A stretch of 64,000 bases of DNA from contig JAFUTW010000026.1 in the NCBI GenBank assembly GCA_017484085.1, positions 1 through 64,000 on the forward strand, in the 5' to 3' direction. Numbering within the stretch: the first letter of the stretch is position 1; every line of letters begins with the position of its first letter. Below the pieces are notes generated by a model that was not told the DNA's origin, ran no database searches, and saw only the letters and a program-made list of their open reading frames with translations. Below, one piece after another: positions 54,076 through 63,855 of this stretch. A program made the position numbers and the translations under genes. The DNA is from Clostridia bacterium. Lineage in GTDB: Bacteria; Bacillota; Clostridia; Christensenellales; Aristaeellaceae.

Positions 54076-54669
54076 TTGGGACTTGAAGCTGATCTTGTTT
54101 TCCCTGTGCTCGATCAGCCGGACGATGTTCTGCCGGTGCCGGTAAATCGCCAGGAGCCCGAAGGCCGTGACGAGGATCTTGGCGAAGACGCCGGCTGAAG
54201 GGGTCAGGATGACACCCAGCGGCAAAACGACAGCGGCCGTGACGGAGCCTGCGGAGACGTACCGGGTGACGGCCACGACGATGAGAAAGCTGAGAAACGC
54301 GGCCATCGTCTGCAGGGGGAAGAGGTAGAGCAGCGCGCCGAAGCTGGTGGCGATCCCTTTTCCGCCTTTAAAGCCGAAGTAGAGCGGATAGTTATGGCCG
54401 ACGACCGAAGCGATCCCGCCGAGCAGACCGCCCGTCTGCGTGCCGGTGAGCTTAAAGCCCAGCCAGGCTGCGAGGACGCCCTTGAAGAAGTCGATCAGAA
54501 AAGTCAGCAGGGCGTATTTTTTTCCCATGACGCGCAGGATGTTGGTCGTGCCGGGGTTCCCGCTGCCCATCGTGCGGATGTCCTTATGGCCGAAGACACG
54601 CATGACGATGATGCCGGCGGACAGGCTGCCCAGCAGATAGCCCAGAACGATGGCGAGAAGGGTCTTCAC
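54070..54669 (-). CDS. plsY: Glycerol-3-phosphate acyltransferase PlsY
   Basis: PlsY transfers acyl groups from acyl phosphate to glycerol 3-phosphate, the first step of phospholipid synthesis, in the membrane. The 199-residue protein has about five helices and all three catalytic motifs: GSLSAGIIV near residue 15, SGNPGTTNILR near 37 and GFKGGKGIATSFGALL near 100. Its ATG overlaps the der stop by 4 bases (54666-54669). A gpsA gene often follows in Bacillota but is absent here. Confidence 0.96.
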   Translation of the reverse strand: MKTLLAIVLGYLLGSLSAGIIVMRVFGHKDIRTMGSGNPGTTNILRVMGKKYALLTFLIDFFKGVLAAWLGFKLTGTQTGGLLGGIASVVGHNYPLYFGFKGGKGIATSFGALLYLFPLQTMAAFLSFLIVVAVTRYVSAGSVTAAVVLPLGVILTPSAGVFAKILVTAFGLLAIYRHRQNIVRLIEHRENKISFKSQK

Positions 54670-55997
54670 GCGTTGTCGCCTCCCTTTTTATTGCGCAGGA
54701 TAAAGCGCAGCGGCGTTCCTTCAAAGCCGAAGGCCTTGCGGAACTGGTTTTCGATGTAGCGCTCGTAGGTGAAGTGCATCAGTTCTTCGCTGTTCACGAA
54801 CAGCACGAAGGTCGGCGGCGCGACGCTCTGCTGGGTCGCATAGTAGATGCGAAGCTGCCGGCCGCTCATGAACGGCGGCTGCTGTGCGGTCTGGATATCC
54901 TGCATGATATCGTTGAGCACGCCGGTGCTGATACGCTTGTTCGCCTGCTCATAGACGGAATTGACCATCGAAAGGATTTTTGCGACACGCTGTCCGGTCA
55001 GGGCGGAAATGAAGAGCACGGGCGCGTAATCCATGAACTTGAGATCCGAGAGGATCTCTTTGCGTTTTTGCTCCAGCGTGTTGGTGTCCTTCTCTACGAG
55101 GTCCCATTTGTTGACGACCAGCACGCAAGGTTTCCCCGCCTCATGGACAAATCCGGCGATCTTGGTATCCTGCTCCGTCACGCCGTCCTCTGCATTCAGC
55201 ATCATAAGCACGACGTCCGCCCTGCGGATGGCATCCAGCGAACGCAGGATGCTGTAGCGCTCGATGGATTCCTCCTCGATGGCTTTCTTGCGGCGGATCC
55301 CGGCGGTATCGACGATGCTGTAGGTCTGCCCATCGGCGACGAACTGGGAATCGATGGCGTCCCTCGTGGTTCCGGCGATGTCGGAGACCATGGTTCGTTC
55401 CTGCCCCAGAATGCGGTTGACCAGGCTGGATTTGCCGACGTTCGGCCGGCCGACCACGGCGATTTCGATGAGCGATTTTTCCTCATCGCTTTGCCGGGAG
55501 GGGGGCAACAGCTCCAGCACTTTATCCAGCAGGTCGCCGAGGCCCAGCATATTGGTGGAAGAGATCGGCACCGGTTCGCCGAGACCCAGCGCGTAGAATT
55601 CGTAAACCGAATCTTCCAGGCCGGAGAAATCGACCTTGTTGATGACGGGAATGATGGGCTTCCCGCTCCTGCGCAGCAGTGCGGCCACGTCCTCGTCGTC
55701 GGAGGTCAGCCCCGAACGCCCATCCAGGAAGAAGAGGATAACGTCGCAGGTGTCGATGGCGATCTGCGCCTGTTTGCGGATCTCTTTCAGGATGGTCTCA
55801 TCCGAATTGGGCTCCAGTCCGCCCGTATCCACGAGCGTGAAGCGGCGGCCGAGCCATTCGCAGTCCACGTAGATGCGGTCCCGGGTCACGCCCGGCGTAT
55901 CCTTGACGATGGAGATGCGCCTTCCGGCGATCTTGTTGAAAAAGGTGGATTTACCGACGTTCGGCCGCCCGACGATGGCGACAAGTTGATCTGTCAT
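54666..55997 (-). CDS. der: Ribosome-assembly GTPase Der (EngA)
   Basis: Der is the double-GTPase needed for 50S ribosome maturation. The 443-residue protein has two G domains, with P loops GRPNVGKSTFFN at residue 10 and GRPNVGKSSLVN near 186; switch and NKxD motifs are complete in both (NKVD, NKWD). A C-terminal KH-like domain follows. It overlaps plsY downstream and the DUF512 gene upstream (55994-55997) by 4 bases each, so three proteins are made from a coupled transcript. Confidence 0.98.
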   Translation of the reverse strand: MTDQLVAIVGRPNVGKSTFFNKIAGRRISIVKDTPGVTRDRIYVDCEWLGRRFTLVDTGGLEPNSDETILKEIRKQAQIAIDTCDVILFFLDGRSGLTSDDEDVAALLRRSGKPIIPVINKVDFSGLEDSVYEFYALGLGEPVPISSTNMLGLGDLLDKVLELLPPSRQSDEEKSLIEIAVVGRPNVGKSSLVNRILGQERTMVSDIAGTTRDAIDSQFVADGQTYSIVDTAGIRRKKAIEEESIERYSILRSLDAIRRADVVLMMLNAEDGVTEQDTKIAGFVHEAGKPCVLVVNKWDLVEKDTNTLEQKRKEILSDLKFMDYAPVLFISALTGQRVAKILSMVNSVYEQANKRISTGVLNDIMQDIQTAQQPPFMSGRQLRIYYATQQSVAPPTFVLFVNSEELMHFTYERYIENQFRKAFGFEGTPLRFILRNKKGGDNA

Positions 55998-57304
55998 ATT
56001 GGCTCCTTACCAAGCAGGGCATCCAACAGGTCGCCGCCGTCGTCCGGAACGGGGCGGATGGGAATGCCGAGCTGCTGTGTTGCTTGCGCGAGGGTCAGGT
56101 TGTCCAGGAAGACGTCGTCCCCCTTGCGCAGCATGTTTTCCGTGATCAGGACCTCATCCGCGTCGCTGCCTTTCAGCTGCCCGACCAGGTCCTGGCCGGT
56201 GACAAGGCCGGAGACGGTCACCGTCTCCCCGAAAAAGATGTTGCGGATCGGCCGGACTGTTACCGTCAGGCCTTCGATGGGATGGGCTGCAAACAGACCG
56301 GCCATGAAAGGGGCGACGGAGGTGCCGGTCGCGACGATGATCTTTCTTGGCCGTACGGCGCGCAGCGGCGCTTCCAGCCGGCAGGCGGATTCGAATTCAT
56401 CCTGCAGCCGCCGCAGCAGGCCGACGCCGTTTTCATACTGCGGATAGTCCTCGTACGCCTCATCCGGGGGGATCGGCAGCCCTGCGATCTGATAAAACTC
56501 ATCGGAAGGGAAGACGAACCGCGTGCCGACGCGCTGCAGCATGGTCTTCTGGAAAGCCTCGGCCTGAAGGATGACGCGCCGGGCCTCCTCGCGCGTATAG
56601 GGGCGCAGAGGAAAGAGGTTCTGCCGGTACCGTGTCAGCCCGACGGGCACCAGCGCGGCGCTGAGCGCGTGCGGGGAAAAAGAAGCGAGGTCATTTAAGG
56701 TCCTGTCCAGCTGCGCACCGTCGTTGATGCCCGGGCACAGGACGATCTGGCAGTGAAAGTTGATGCCGTTTTCCGAAAATCGCCGGAGGTGCTCCATGAT
56801 GCGGTCGGCATGCCGGTGGTTCAGCATCCTGCAGCGCAGAGCGCCGTCGGTCGTATGCACCGAGATGTAAATCGGGCTGGCCTTGCGGTCGATGATCCGC
56901 TGCAGTTCGGCCTCCGGCAGGTTCGTCAGGGTAACGAAATTGCCGGCCATGAGGGAAAGCCGCCAGTCGTCATCGCGCACGTACAGACTGTCCCGCATAT
57001 TGGGCGGCATCTGCTCGATGAAGCAGAAGATGCAGTGGTTGGCGCAGGTCTTGGGAGCGCTCATAAGGGAGGACTCCAGGACAAGACCCAGCGAAGCCTC
57101 GACCGGTTTGCGGATGCAGATTTCCTGCTCCGTACCGTCAGCGTGGACCAGCCTGAGATTCAGGTTGGACCGGGCTGTCAGGTACTGGTAGTCCACCAGG
57201 TCCAGCACCGGGACCCCGTCGATGCGTAAGAGCGTATCCCCTTTCCGGATACCGCTGTGCTCGCCGATTGACCCGGGAGAGACTTCTACGATGCGCTGCG
57301 GCAT
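55994..57304 (-). CDS. DUF512-family protein with PDZ-like and radical-SAM-like parts
   Basis: The 436-residue protein opens with a PDZ-like domain (SPGSIGEHSGIRKGDTLLRI, about residues 9-28), has a cysteine trio CANHCIFCF near residue 86 that fits a radical SAM 4Fe-4S site, a TIM-barrel-like middle, and the DUF512 C-terminal region (GTSVAPFM). ATG 57304 has AAGGAG about 8 bases upstream; a longer reading from 57391 has no ribosome site and would cover the promoter. It stands upstream of der in many Clostridia. The substrate is unknown. Confidence 0.87.
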   Translation of the reverse strand: MPQRIVEVSPGSIGEHSGIRKGDTLLRIDGVPVLDLVDYQYLTARSNLNLRLVHADGTEQEICIRKPVEASLGLVLESSLMSAPKTCANHCIFCFIEQMPPNMRDSLYVRDDDWRLSLMAGNFVTLTNLPEAELQRIIDRKASPIYISVHTTDGALRCRMLNHRHADRIMEHLRRFSENGINFHCQIVLCPGINDGAQLDRTLNDLASFSPHALSAALVPVGLTRYRQNLFPLRPYTREEARRVILQAEAFQKTMLQRVGTRFVFPSDEFYQIAGLPIPPDEAYEDYPQYENGVGLLRRLQDEFESACRLEAPLRAVRPRKIIVATGTSVAPFMAGLFAAHPIEGLTVTVRPIRNIFFGETVTVSGLVTGQDLVGQLKGSDADEVLITENMLRKGDDVFLDNLTLAQATQQLGIPIRPVPDDGGDLLDALLGKEPI

Positions 57305-57335
57305 AAATGACTCCTTTGCCAGAACTTCGCCCTGT

Positions 57336-57364
57336 ATTATCGCGAAAATGAGAGGTAAAGTCAA
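57336..57364 (-). promoter_or_regulatory. Promoter of the DUF512-der-plsY operon
   Basis: TTGACT and GATAAT are separated by 17 bases on the minus strand, 31 bases before the start codon. Confidence 0.72.
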
Positions 57365-57395
57365 GGCATTGAGGCTTTGCGGAGCCCGCATTTGT

Positions 57396-57423
57396 TTGAC
57401 ACCGCGGTGATTTATGATATAAT
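57396..57423 (+). promoter_or_regulatory. Promoter of the RNase J operon
   Basis: Perfect TTGACA and TATAAT hexamers are separated by 16 bases, divergent from the DUF512 promoter. Confidence 0.85.
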
Positions 57424-57474
57424 CTTTTGTGATGATAAGACAGACGTGCTGAAACGGACTACAGGATGGATTAT

Positions 57475-59127
57475 ATGTCGAAATTGAGAATCATACCGCT
57501 GGGCGGCGTGGGAGAAATCGGAAAGAACATGACCGCGTTTGAGTGCGATGAGGATATCATCGTCGTCGACTGCGGGTCCGTCTTTCCCAAGCAGGATCTC
57601 CTGGGGATCGACTTGGTCATCCCGGATATCACCTATCTGGAGCGCAACCGTGACCGCATGCGCGGGTACTTTGTGACCCACGGCCACGAGGATCACATCG
57701 GCGCTTTTCCCTATATTTATCCGCATGTGCAGGCACCGATTTACGGTTCCCGTCTCACGTGCGCGCTTATACATGCCAAAATGGAGGACCATGGCGTTGA
57801 AAACGTCGAGCTGAATGTCGTCAAGGCGCTGGATGTCGTGCGCTGCGGCGTGTTCGAAGTCCAGTTCATCCACGTCAGCCACTCCATTTCGGGCGCGTTC
57901 GCCCTGGCGATCACCTGCCCTGCGGGCACGGTCATCGTGACGGGAGACTTCAAGGTCGATTTTTCGCCGAACAACGGTCTGGTCACGGATCTCAATACGC
58001 TGGCCGCGTGGGGGAGCAAGGGTGTCCTCGCACTGCTTGCCGAATCCACGAACGTGGAGAAGAGCGGCTATACGATGAGCGAGCGGCAGATCGGCACGAC
58101 TTTCCGCAACCTCTTTAAAGAGGTGCAGGGGCGGCTGATCATCGCGATGTTCGCTTCCAACCTTCAGAGGATCCAGCAGATCGTCGACAACTGCATCGAA
58201 TTCCGCAGGAAGATCTGCTTTATCGGGCGCAGCATGATCAGCGTCACCCGCCTGGCCATGGAGATCGGTGAACTTCGCATCCCAAAGGGGATCCTGATCG
58301 ATGCGCTGGATGTGGACTGCTATGACGACAACCAGATCGTGATCCTGACGACGGGCAGCCAGGGTGAGCCGATGAGCGGCCTGACCCGGATGGCCAGCAA
58401 CGAGCGCAAGCGGATGCAGATCCGCAGCAACGATACGGTCGTCATTTCCGCCACGCCGATACCGGGTAACGAGCTTATGGTGGCGCACGTGATCGACCAG
58501 ATTTATCGCTGCGGTGCAAGGGTCGTATACAACCGCGTCGCCGACGTGCACACCTCCGGCCACGCCTGTCAGGAGGAGCTGAAGCTGATCCACACGCTGG
58601 TGAAGCCGCGCTACTTCATTCCCGTTCACGGGGAGTACCGCATGCTGAAGATGCATGCGGAGCTTGCACAGTCGCTGGGGATGCCGGCGGACCGTACGAT
58701 CGTGCTGGAACTGGGGCAGGCGCTGGAACTCTCCAGCGACGAAGCCAACATCACGGGCCCGATCCCGACCGGGACGGTCATGGTGGACGGGCTGGGGGTC
58801 GGCGACGTTGGAAGCGTCGTGCTGAGGGACAGAAAGCATCTTTCCCAGGATGGGCTCATCATCGTGGTGATCGGCATCGACCAGGAGACCGGAAAAGTGG
58901 CCAGCGGCCCCGAACTGATCTCCAGAGGTTTTGTATACGTACGCGAGAACGAGGAACTGATCGAGAGCGTCAAAGCGGTCGTGCAGACCGTTCTGGACCG
59001 CTATCCGACGATTGCGCCGGGCGATTGGAATTCCATCAAGAACGAAATCAAGGATCAGCTTCATGCGCATATTTCGGATCTGCTGAAGCGGTCTCCCATG
59101 ATTCTGCCCATCATCATCGGGATCTGA
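57475..59127 (+). CDS. rnj: Ribonuclease J
   Basis: RNase J is the 5'-to-3' exo- and endonuclease of Bacillota mRNA decay. The 550-residue metallo-beta-lactamase has the zinc motif HGHEDH at residues 69-74, the beta-CASP domain with TTGSQGEPMSGLTRMA, and HVSGH-equivalent HTSGHACQEELK. RYFIPVHGEYRML and a C-terminal helical domain complete it. ATG 57475 has CAGGA 8-9 bases upstream; ATG 57466 lies inside that spacing. J1 versus J2 cannot be settled with one copy in view. Confidence 0.95.
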   Translation: MSKLRIIPLGGVGEIGKNMTAFECDEDIIVVDCGSVFPKQDLLGIDLVIPDITYLERNRDRMRGYFVTHGHEDHIGAFPYIYPHVQAPIYGSRLTCALIHAKMEDHGVENVELNVVKALDVVRCGVFEVQFIHVSHSISGAFALAITCPAGTVIVTGDFKVDFSPNNGLVTDLNTLAAWGSKGVLALLAESTNVEKSGYTMSERQIGTTFRNLFKEVQGRLIIAMFASNLQRIQQIVDNCIEFRRKICFIGRSMISVTRLAMEIGELRIPKGILIDALDVDCYDDNQIVILTTGSQGEPMSGLTRMASNERKRMQIRSNDTVVISATPIPGNELMVAHVIDQIYRCGARVVYNRVADVHTSGHACQEELKLIHTLVKPRYFIPVHGEYRMLKMHAELAQSLGMPADRTIVLELGQALELSSDEANITGPIPTGTVMVDGLGVGDVGSVVLRDRKHLSQDGLIIVVIGIDQETGKVASGPELISRGFVYVRENEELIESVKAVVQTVLDRYPTIAPGDWNSIKNEIKDQLHAHISDLLKRSPMILPIIIGI

Positions 59128-59149
59128 TATCCGAGGATCGGAGGAAGAG

Positions 59150-60355
59150 GTGGCAAACCCCAAGAAGGGCCGGAATTCCGGCGGACAGGATGCCCTGGAA
59201 AGACAGTGGCATAAGCGGCGCAAAGAAAAACTCGCCGTCTATGCCGGCATATGGAAAATCATCAGGCCGGTGCTGGTCTACAGTTGCGCCTTTATTGCGC
59301 TTGTGGGCATCCTCAGCACGGGCTGGCAGTCATTGAACCGCTATTACCTGGCGCCGATGGATCCCGGGAACGATACGGCGGTTCCCGTCACGGTGACGTC
59401 CGGAAGCTCCCTGTCGCTGGTTGCGAGGCAGCTGGAGGAGAAGGGGCTGGTGCGCAACAGCACCGTCTTTAAGTATTATGCCGATCTGATGGGCATGGGC
59501 CAGCGCATACAGAGCGGCAGCTACGAAATGAAGAAGACCATGGCGGCCCAGGATTTGCTGGAGATGCTGGTCTCCGGAGACGGCAGGCCGAAGACGGTCC
59601 GCATCACCATCATCCCCGGCTGGACGATCGAGGACACGGCGGATTATCTCGTCGATTCCGGCATCTATGCATCGCGGGACAAATTCCTTTCTCTGTGTGA
59701 GAAGGGAACGGCGTTCAACGACATCTACTTCGTGCAGTCCCTGCTGCAGCAGGGCTCGCAGAAGCAGCCGACCTACGCGCTGGAGGGGTATCTGTCCCCC
59801 AATACGTACGAAATCTATACCAGCACGGAAGAAGAAAGCCTGATCCGCCGTCTGCTTCGCCAGACGGAGAGCGTATACCTGACCTCCTACGAGGAGAGGG
59901 CGGAGGAGCTGGGCTTCTCGATGGGCGATGTGTTCACCCTGGCCTCCATGATCGAAAAGGAAGCCAAGACGGACGACTTTGCAAAGGTGAGCGCGGTCTT
60001 CCACAACCGGCTGAAGAAGCAGATGACGCTGGATTCGGACGCTACGGTGAAGTACGTGTCCGGCTCCAGCAAGATGGCGCTCAACTCGGCTGATCTGGCG
60101 GTGGATTCGCCGTATAACACCTATCGACGGAAGGGCCTGCCGGCCGGGCCGATCTGCAACCCGTCCATGGACGCGGTGATGGCGGCCTTGTATCCGGATG
60201 AGGAGTATGTAAGCCAGCAGTACCTGTATTTCTGCTCGACCGATCCGGGTTCGGGCGCGCTCCACTTCTCAAAGACGCTGGAGGAGCACGAGGCGGCTGT
60301 CGCCATGTACCGGCCTCTCTGGGAAGAGTATGATCAGCGCAGAGGTGCACAATGA
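59150..60355 (+). CDS. mltG: Endolytic murein transglycosylase MltG
   Basis: MltG cuts nascent glycan strands at the membrane and sets glycan length. The 401-residue protein has a basic N terminus, one membrane helix (about 45-65), a LysM-like region and the YceG domain with the catalytic Glu in the MIEKEA motif near residue 267, VFHNRL and YNTYRRKGLPAGPICNP. The start is GTG 59150 with GGAGGAAGAGG upstream. Its stop overlaps the next start as ATGA. Confidence 0.95.
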   Translation: MANPKKGRNSGGQDALERQWHKRRKEKLAVYAGIWKIIRPVLVYSCAFIALVGILSTGWQSLNRYYLAPMDPGNDTAVPVTVTSGSSLSLVARQLEEKGLVRNSTVFKYYADLMGMGQRIQSGSYEMKKTMAAQDLLEMLVSGDGRPKTVRITIIPGWTIEDTADYLVDSGIYASRDKFLSLCEKGTAFNDIYFVQSLLQQGSQKQPTYALEGYLSPNTYEIYTSTEEESLIRRLLRQTESVYLTSYEERAEELGFSMGDVFTLASMIEKEAKTDDFAKVSAVFHNRLKKQMTLDSDATVKYVSGSSKMALNSADLAVDSPYNTYRRKGLPAGPICNPSMDAVMAALYPDEEYVSQQYLYFCSTDPGSGALHFSKTLEEHEAAVAMYRPLWEEYDQRRGAQ

Positions 60356-61608
60356 GAACCGGAACCCTACCTTCTTTACTCGCGCCCGCAGGAAACAGGC
60401 GGGCGTTTTTAACGGCCGTGCGCTTTGGCGCGGACGCCGTCTACTGTGGCTTCCGGCAGCACAGCCTGCGGGCAAAAGCAGCCAATTTTACCGGGGACGA
60501 GCTGGCGGAGCTGATTCGCTTTGCCCATGAGCAAGGCGTCAAAGTCCACCTGACCCTCAACAGCTTTATGATGGAGGGGGACGCGGCGGGGATGCTGGAG
60601 GATGCGAAAACCGCATCAGAGATCGGTGCGGACGCACTGATCATCAGCGATCCCGGGCTGGCCTCCCTCGTCCACCGCGACCTTCCCCAAATGCCCATTC
60701 ACATAAGCACACAGGCCAATGTCACCAACAGCGCCGCGGCGCTGCTGTGGAACACCATCGGGGCAACCCGTGTGGTCCTTTCAAGGGAGCTGACCCTTGC
60801 ACAGATCGCACGGATCGCCGAAGAACTGAAGGGCAGGATGGAAGTGGAGACCTTCGTGCACGGCTCGGTGTGCATGGCCTGGTCCGGACGGTGCTTCCTG
60901 TCCAGGAACCTGACAGGCCGCAGCGCCAACCGGGGCGCCTGTACCCAGCCGTGCCGCTGGACGTATGAGATCACAGAGAGCGGAAAGCCTGCCAACCGGC
61001 TCTTTGTCAGCGAAAGCCCGGGAGCGACGGAGATCCTTTCCGCAAACGACCTGTGCCTGATCGATCATCTGAATGAGCTGGAGCGGGCTGACATCGCCTG
61101 TCTAAAGGTAGAGGGGAGAACCAAGTCCGAGTATTACGTCGCCACGGTCATCGGCGCGTACCGCAGAGCGCTGGATGCGCTGAAGCTGGAAGACGGGACG
61201 CTGGCGGAGCAGATCCTGTCGGAATGCCGCACCGAGTTGGACAAGATCAGCCACAGGCCGTACGATACCGGCTTCTATTTCGAGGCGAACGGCTTTTCGG
61301 CGCCGCAGCCCGTGCGGGCGGATGAAAAAGAATACATCGCTTACGTGCTGGAGCGAAGAGGTTCCTCGGTGCTGCTTGAAGTCAAGAACCGCTTCTATGT
61401 GGGGGACGAGCTGGAGACGGTGACCCCCGGGGGGAGCCGCAGCTTCATCGTAGAGGACATCGTACTGGAGGAAGAGGGGGAACACGCCGCCTGCGTGCTG
61501 GCACCGCAGAAGAAGGTACTCATTCCCTGCAGCGTTCCGCTTGAAGCCGGGGACCTGCTGAGGGGGATCATACGGAACAGAGCCGGGACGAAACCGGCCG
61601 GAGGTTGA
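60352..61608 (+). CDS. U32-family peptidase/hydroxylation-type protein
   Basis: The 418-residue protein has the U32 signature ETFVHGSVCMAWSGRCFLS near residue 165, followed by RGACTQPCRW. Named as collagenase-type peptidases, several U32 members (RlhA, TrhP) are in fact needed for 23S rRNA or tRNA hydroxylation, which fits the housekeeping context better. It overlaps mltG by 4 bases; in Bacillus the yrrN/yrrO U32 pair also lies downstream of mltG. Confidence 0.9.
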   Translation: MRTGTLPSLLAPAGNRRAFLTAVRFGADAVYCGFRQHSLRAKAANFTGDELAELIRFAHEQGVKVHLTLNSFMMEGDAAGMLEDAKTASEIGADALIISDPGLASLVHRDLPQMPIHISTQANVTNSAAALLWNTIGATRVVLSRELTLAQIARIAEELKGRMEVETFVHGSVCMAWSGRCFLSRNLTGRSANRGACTQPCRWTYEITESGKPANRLFVSESPGATEILSANDLCLIDHLNELERADIACLKVEGRTKSEYYVATVIGAYRRALDALKLEDGTLAEQILSECRTELDKISHRPYDTGFYFEANGFSAPQPVRADEKEYIAYVLERRGSSVLLEVKNRFYVGDELETVTPGGSRSFIVEDIVLEEEGEHAACVLAPQKKVLIPCSVPLEAGDLLRGIIRNRAGTKPAGG

Positions 61609-61610
61609 TC

Positions 61611-63839
61611 TTGGAGACGATCAGGGCGACGGCGGAGGACGTCGTATACCGGAACGAAGAAAACGGCTATACGGTTTTGATCGTAAAAAGCGGGAAGAAC
61701 CGCCTGTCGGCGATCGGCGTCATGCCGGAGGTCGCGGAGGGGGAGCAGCTGGAGCTGGAAGGTTCGTGGCAGGACCATCCGGTTTACGGCCGCCAGTTCC
61801 GGGTTTCCTCGGCGAAGGTGCAGGCGCCGACGACGCTTACCGCTGTCGAGCGCTTTCTGGCCAGCGGCCTGATCCGCGGGATCGGCCCCGCTACGGCAAA
61901 GCTCATCGTGCGCACCTTCGGAAAGGATGCGCTGGACATCATGGCCTCGGACCCGGAGCGGCTGCTGGAAGTGCCGGGGCTCGGTCGCAAAAAGGTGGCA
62001 ATGATCGCCGAAAGCTATGCCCAGCATCATCAGCAGCAGGAGACCCTGCTGCTTTTGCAGGAGTATCACATTTCCCCGTCACTGGCGATGAAGATCTATA
62101 AACGCTACGGGGACGACGTGCGGGAGATCCTCAAAAACAATCCGTACCGCCTCGTCGATGATATCGAGGGTGTCGGCTTCCGGACGGCGGACCAGATCGC
62201 CGTAGCCGCAGGCATCGACCGCAACAGCGAGTTCCGCATCTCGTCGGGCATACGCTACCTCATCAGGGAGGCCTCCAGTGCCGGAGGGCACTGCTATCTG
62301 CCCAGAGAAAAGCTGATCGCGGAGAGCATGCGCGTTTTGGGATGCTCGGAAGAGCTGGCGCAGCATACGCTGGATTCACTGATCCTCGGCGGCGGCGTCA
62401 AGGCAGAGGTGCTGCAGGAGGACGATCAGGCGGAATTCGTTGCGGTATACGATCCGTATGTCTGGCAGGCCGAGCAGGAGACGGCGCTGCGGCTGATCCG
62501 CCTGCTTGAAGCGGATGGCGGCGACGGTTATACGGACAAAGAAATCGAAGACAGCATCGAGGCGGTGCAGGCGCTGGAGGGGCTCTCCTTTCACGAAGCG
62601 CAGAAGCAAGCCGTTCGCCTGGCGGTGCAGTCCCGCGTATCGGTCATTACCGGCGGCCCCGGCACGGGCAAGACGACCATCATCAAGTGCATTCTTCACA
62701 CGCTGGGAGCGGGCGCATCCGTAGCCCTCGCCGCACCGACGGGAAGGGCGGCAAAGCGGATGTCCGAAGCCTGCGGGGCGGAGGCGAAGACGATCCACCG
62801 CCTGCTGGAATACAACGGGGAAGGCGGGATGTTCCTGCGGGGGAAAAATCACCCGCTTGAAGTGGACAACATCATCGTCGACGAAATGTCGATGGTGGAT
62901 ATCTTTCTCATGCGCTCCCTGCTCTATGCCATTCCGGCAGGCGCCCGGCTGATCCTGGTCGGCGATGCGGATCAGCTGCCCAGCGTCGGGGCCGGCAACG
63001 TGCTCCGGGATATCCTGAAGAGCGGACAGATCCCGTCCGTCTGCCTGTCTGAGATCTTCCGGCAGGACGAAAAAAGCATGATCGTCTATAACGCGCACTG
63101 CATCAACAGGGGCGAGATGCCGAAGCTGAATGCAAAAGACGGAGACTTTTACTTTGAGCGGGCGGCAACGCCGCAGGATGCGGTTTCCAAAGTGCTTGCG
63201 CTGTGCGAGTCCCGCCTGCCGTCCTTCCTGGGGCTGGATTCTGTGCGGCAGATCCAGGTGCTGTCGCCGGCCAAAAAGGGCGAATGCGGCGTCTGGGAAC
63301 TCAACCGGCGGCTCCAGCAAAGCTACAACCCGCCGGAGAAGGGAAAGGCGGAGAAGCTGCGCGGCGAGACGCTCTTCCGCGTCGGCGACAAGGTGATGCA
63401 GACGAAGAACAACTACGAGCTTCAGTGGAAGCGGGAGGGGATCTTCGGCTGGGAAGAAGGAGAAGGCGTCTTCAACGGCGACATCGGTTACATTAAGGAG
63501 ATCGATAACGAGGATGCGACGGTGACCGTGCTGTTTGATGACGACAGGCTGACGGTGTACGAGGGGGACGATATCGAAGACCTGGAGCTGGCTTACTGCA
63601 TCTCCATTCACAAGAGCCAGGGAAGCGAGTTCCCGGTGGTCGTCATGCCCGTTATGGGCGGGCCGCCCATGCTGATGAACAGGAACCTGTTCTATACGGC
63701 TGTGACAAGGGCCAAGAAATTCGTCATGCTCGTCGGCCGGGAGGCGGTCATCGAGCAGATGGTCACCAATACCTATGTGAGGCAGCGGTATACGGCGCTG
63801 GACAGGCGGATCCGCGCCGTGTGCGGCCGTGAGGCCTGA
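61611..63839 (+). CDS. recD2: RecD2-type ATP-dependent DNA helicase
   Basis: RecD2 is a 5'-to-3' superfamily 1B helicase that works without RecBC in replication-fork repair. The 742-residue protein has an N-terminal OB-like and helix-hairpin-helix region with GIGPATAKLI and LLEVPGLGRKKVAMI, the Walker A GGPGTGKTTIIK near residue 348, DEMSMVD and the C-terminal VLSPAKKGECG and AYCISIHKSQGSEFP. TTG 61611 has GGAGG 6 bases upstream; an in-frame TTG at 61605 touches that site. Confidence 0.95.
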   Translation: METIRATAEDVVYRNEENGYTVLIVKSGKNRLSAIGVMPEVAEGEQLELEGSWQDHPVYGRQFRVSSAKVQAPTTLTAVERFLASGLIRGIGPATAKLIVRTFGKDALDIMASDPERLLEVPGLGRKKVAMIAESYAQHHQQQETLLLLQEYHISPSLAMKIYKRYGDDVREILKNNPYRLVDDIEGVGFRTADQIAVAAGIDRNSEFRISSGIRYLIREASSAGGHCYLPREKLIAESMRVLGCSEELAQHTLDSLILGGGVKAEVLQEDDQAEFVAVYDPYVWQAEQETALRLIRLLEADGGDGYTDKEIEDSIEAVQALEGLSFHEAQKQAVRLAVQSRVSVITGGPGTGKTTIIKCILHTLGAGASVALAAPTGRAAKRMSEACGAEAKTIHRLLEYNGEGGMFLRGKNHPLEVDNIIVDEMSMVDIFLMRSLLYAIPAGARLILVGDADQLPSVGAGNVLRDILKSGQIPSVCLSEIFRQDEKSMIVYNAHCINRGEMPKLNAKDGDFYFERAATPQDAVSKVLALCESRLPSFLGLDSVRQIQVLSPAKKGECGVWELNRRLQQSYNPPEKGKAEKLRGETLFRVGDKVMQTKNNYELQWKREGIFGWEEGEGVFNGDIGYIKEIDNEDATVTVLFDDDRLTVYEGDDIEDLELAYCISIHKSQGSEFPVVVMPVMGGPPMLMNRNLFYTAVTRAKKFVMLVGREAVIEQMVTNTYVRQRYTALDRRIRAVCGREA

Positions 63840-63855
63840 ACCATCGGGGAGTGCA

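Noticed and set aside
57412-59223. A 603-codon minus-strand open frame
   Set aside because: It is antisense to the RNase J gene and covers that gene's promoter.
60352-61608. U32 protein as a secreted collagenase
   Set aside because: No signal peptide is present and the context is housekeeping; several U32 proteins act in RNA hydroxylation.
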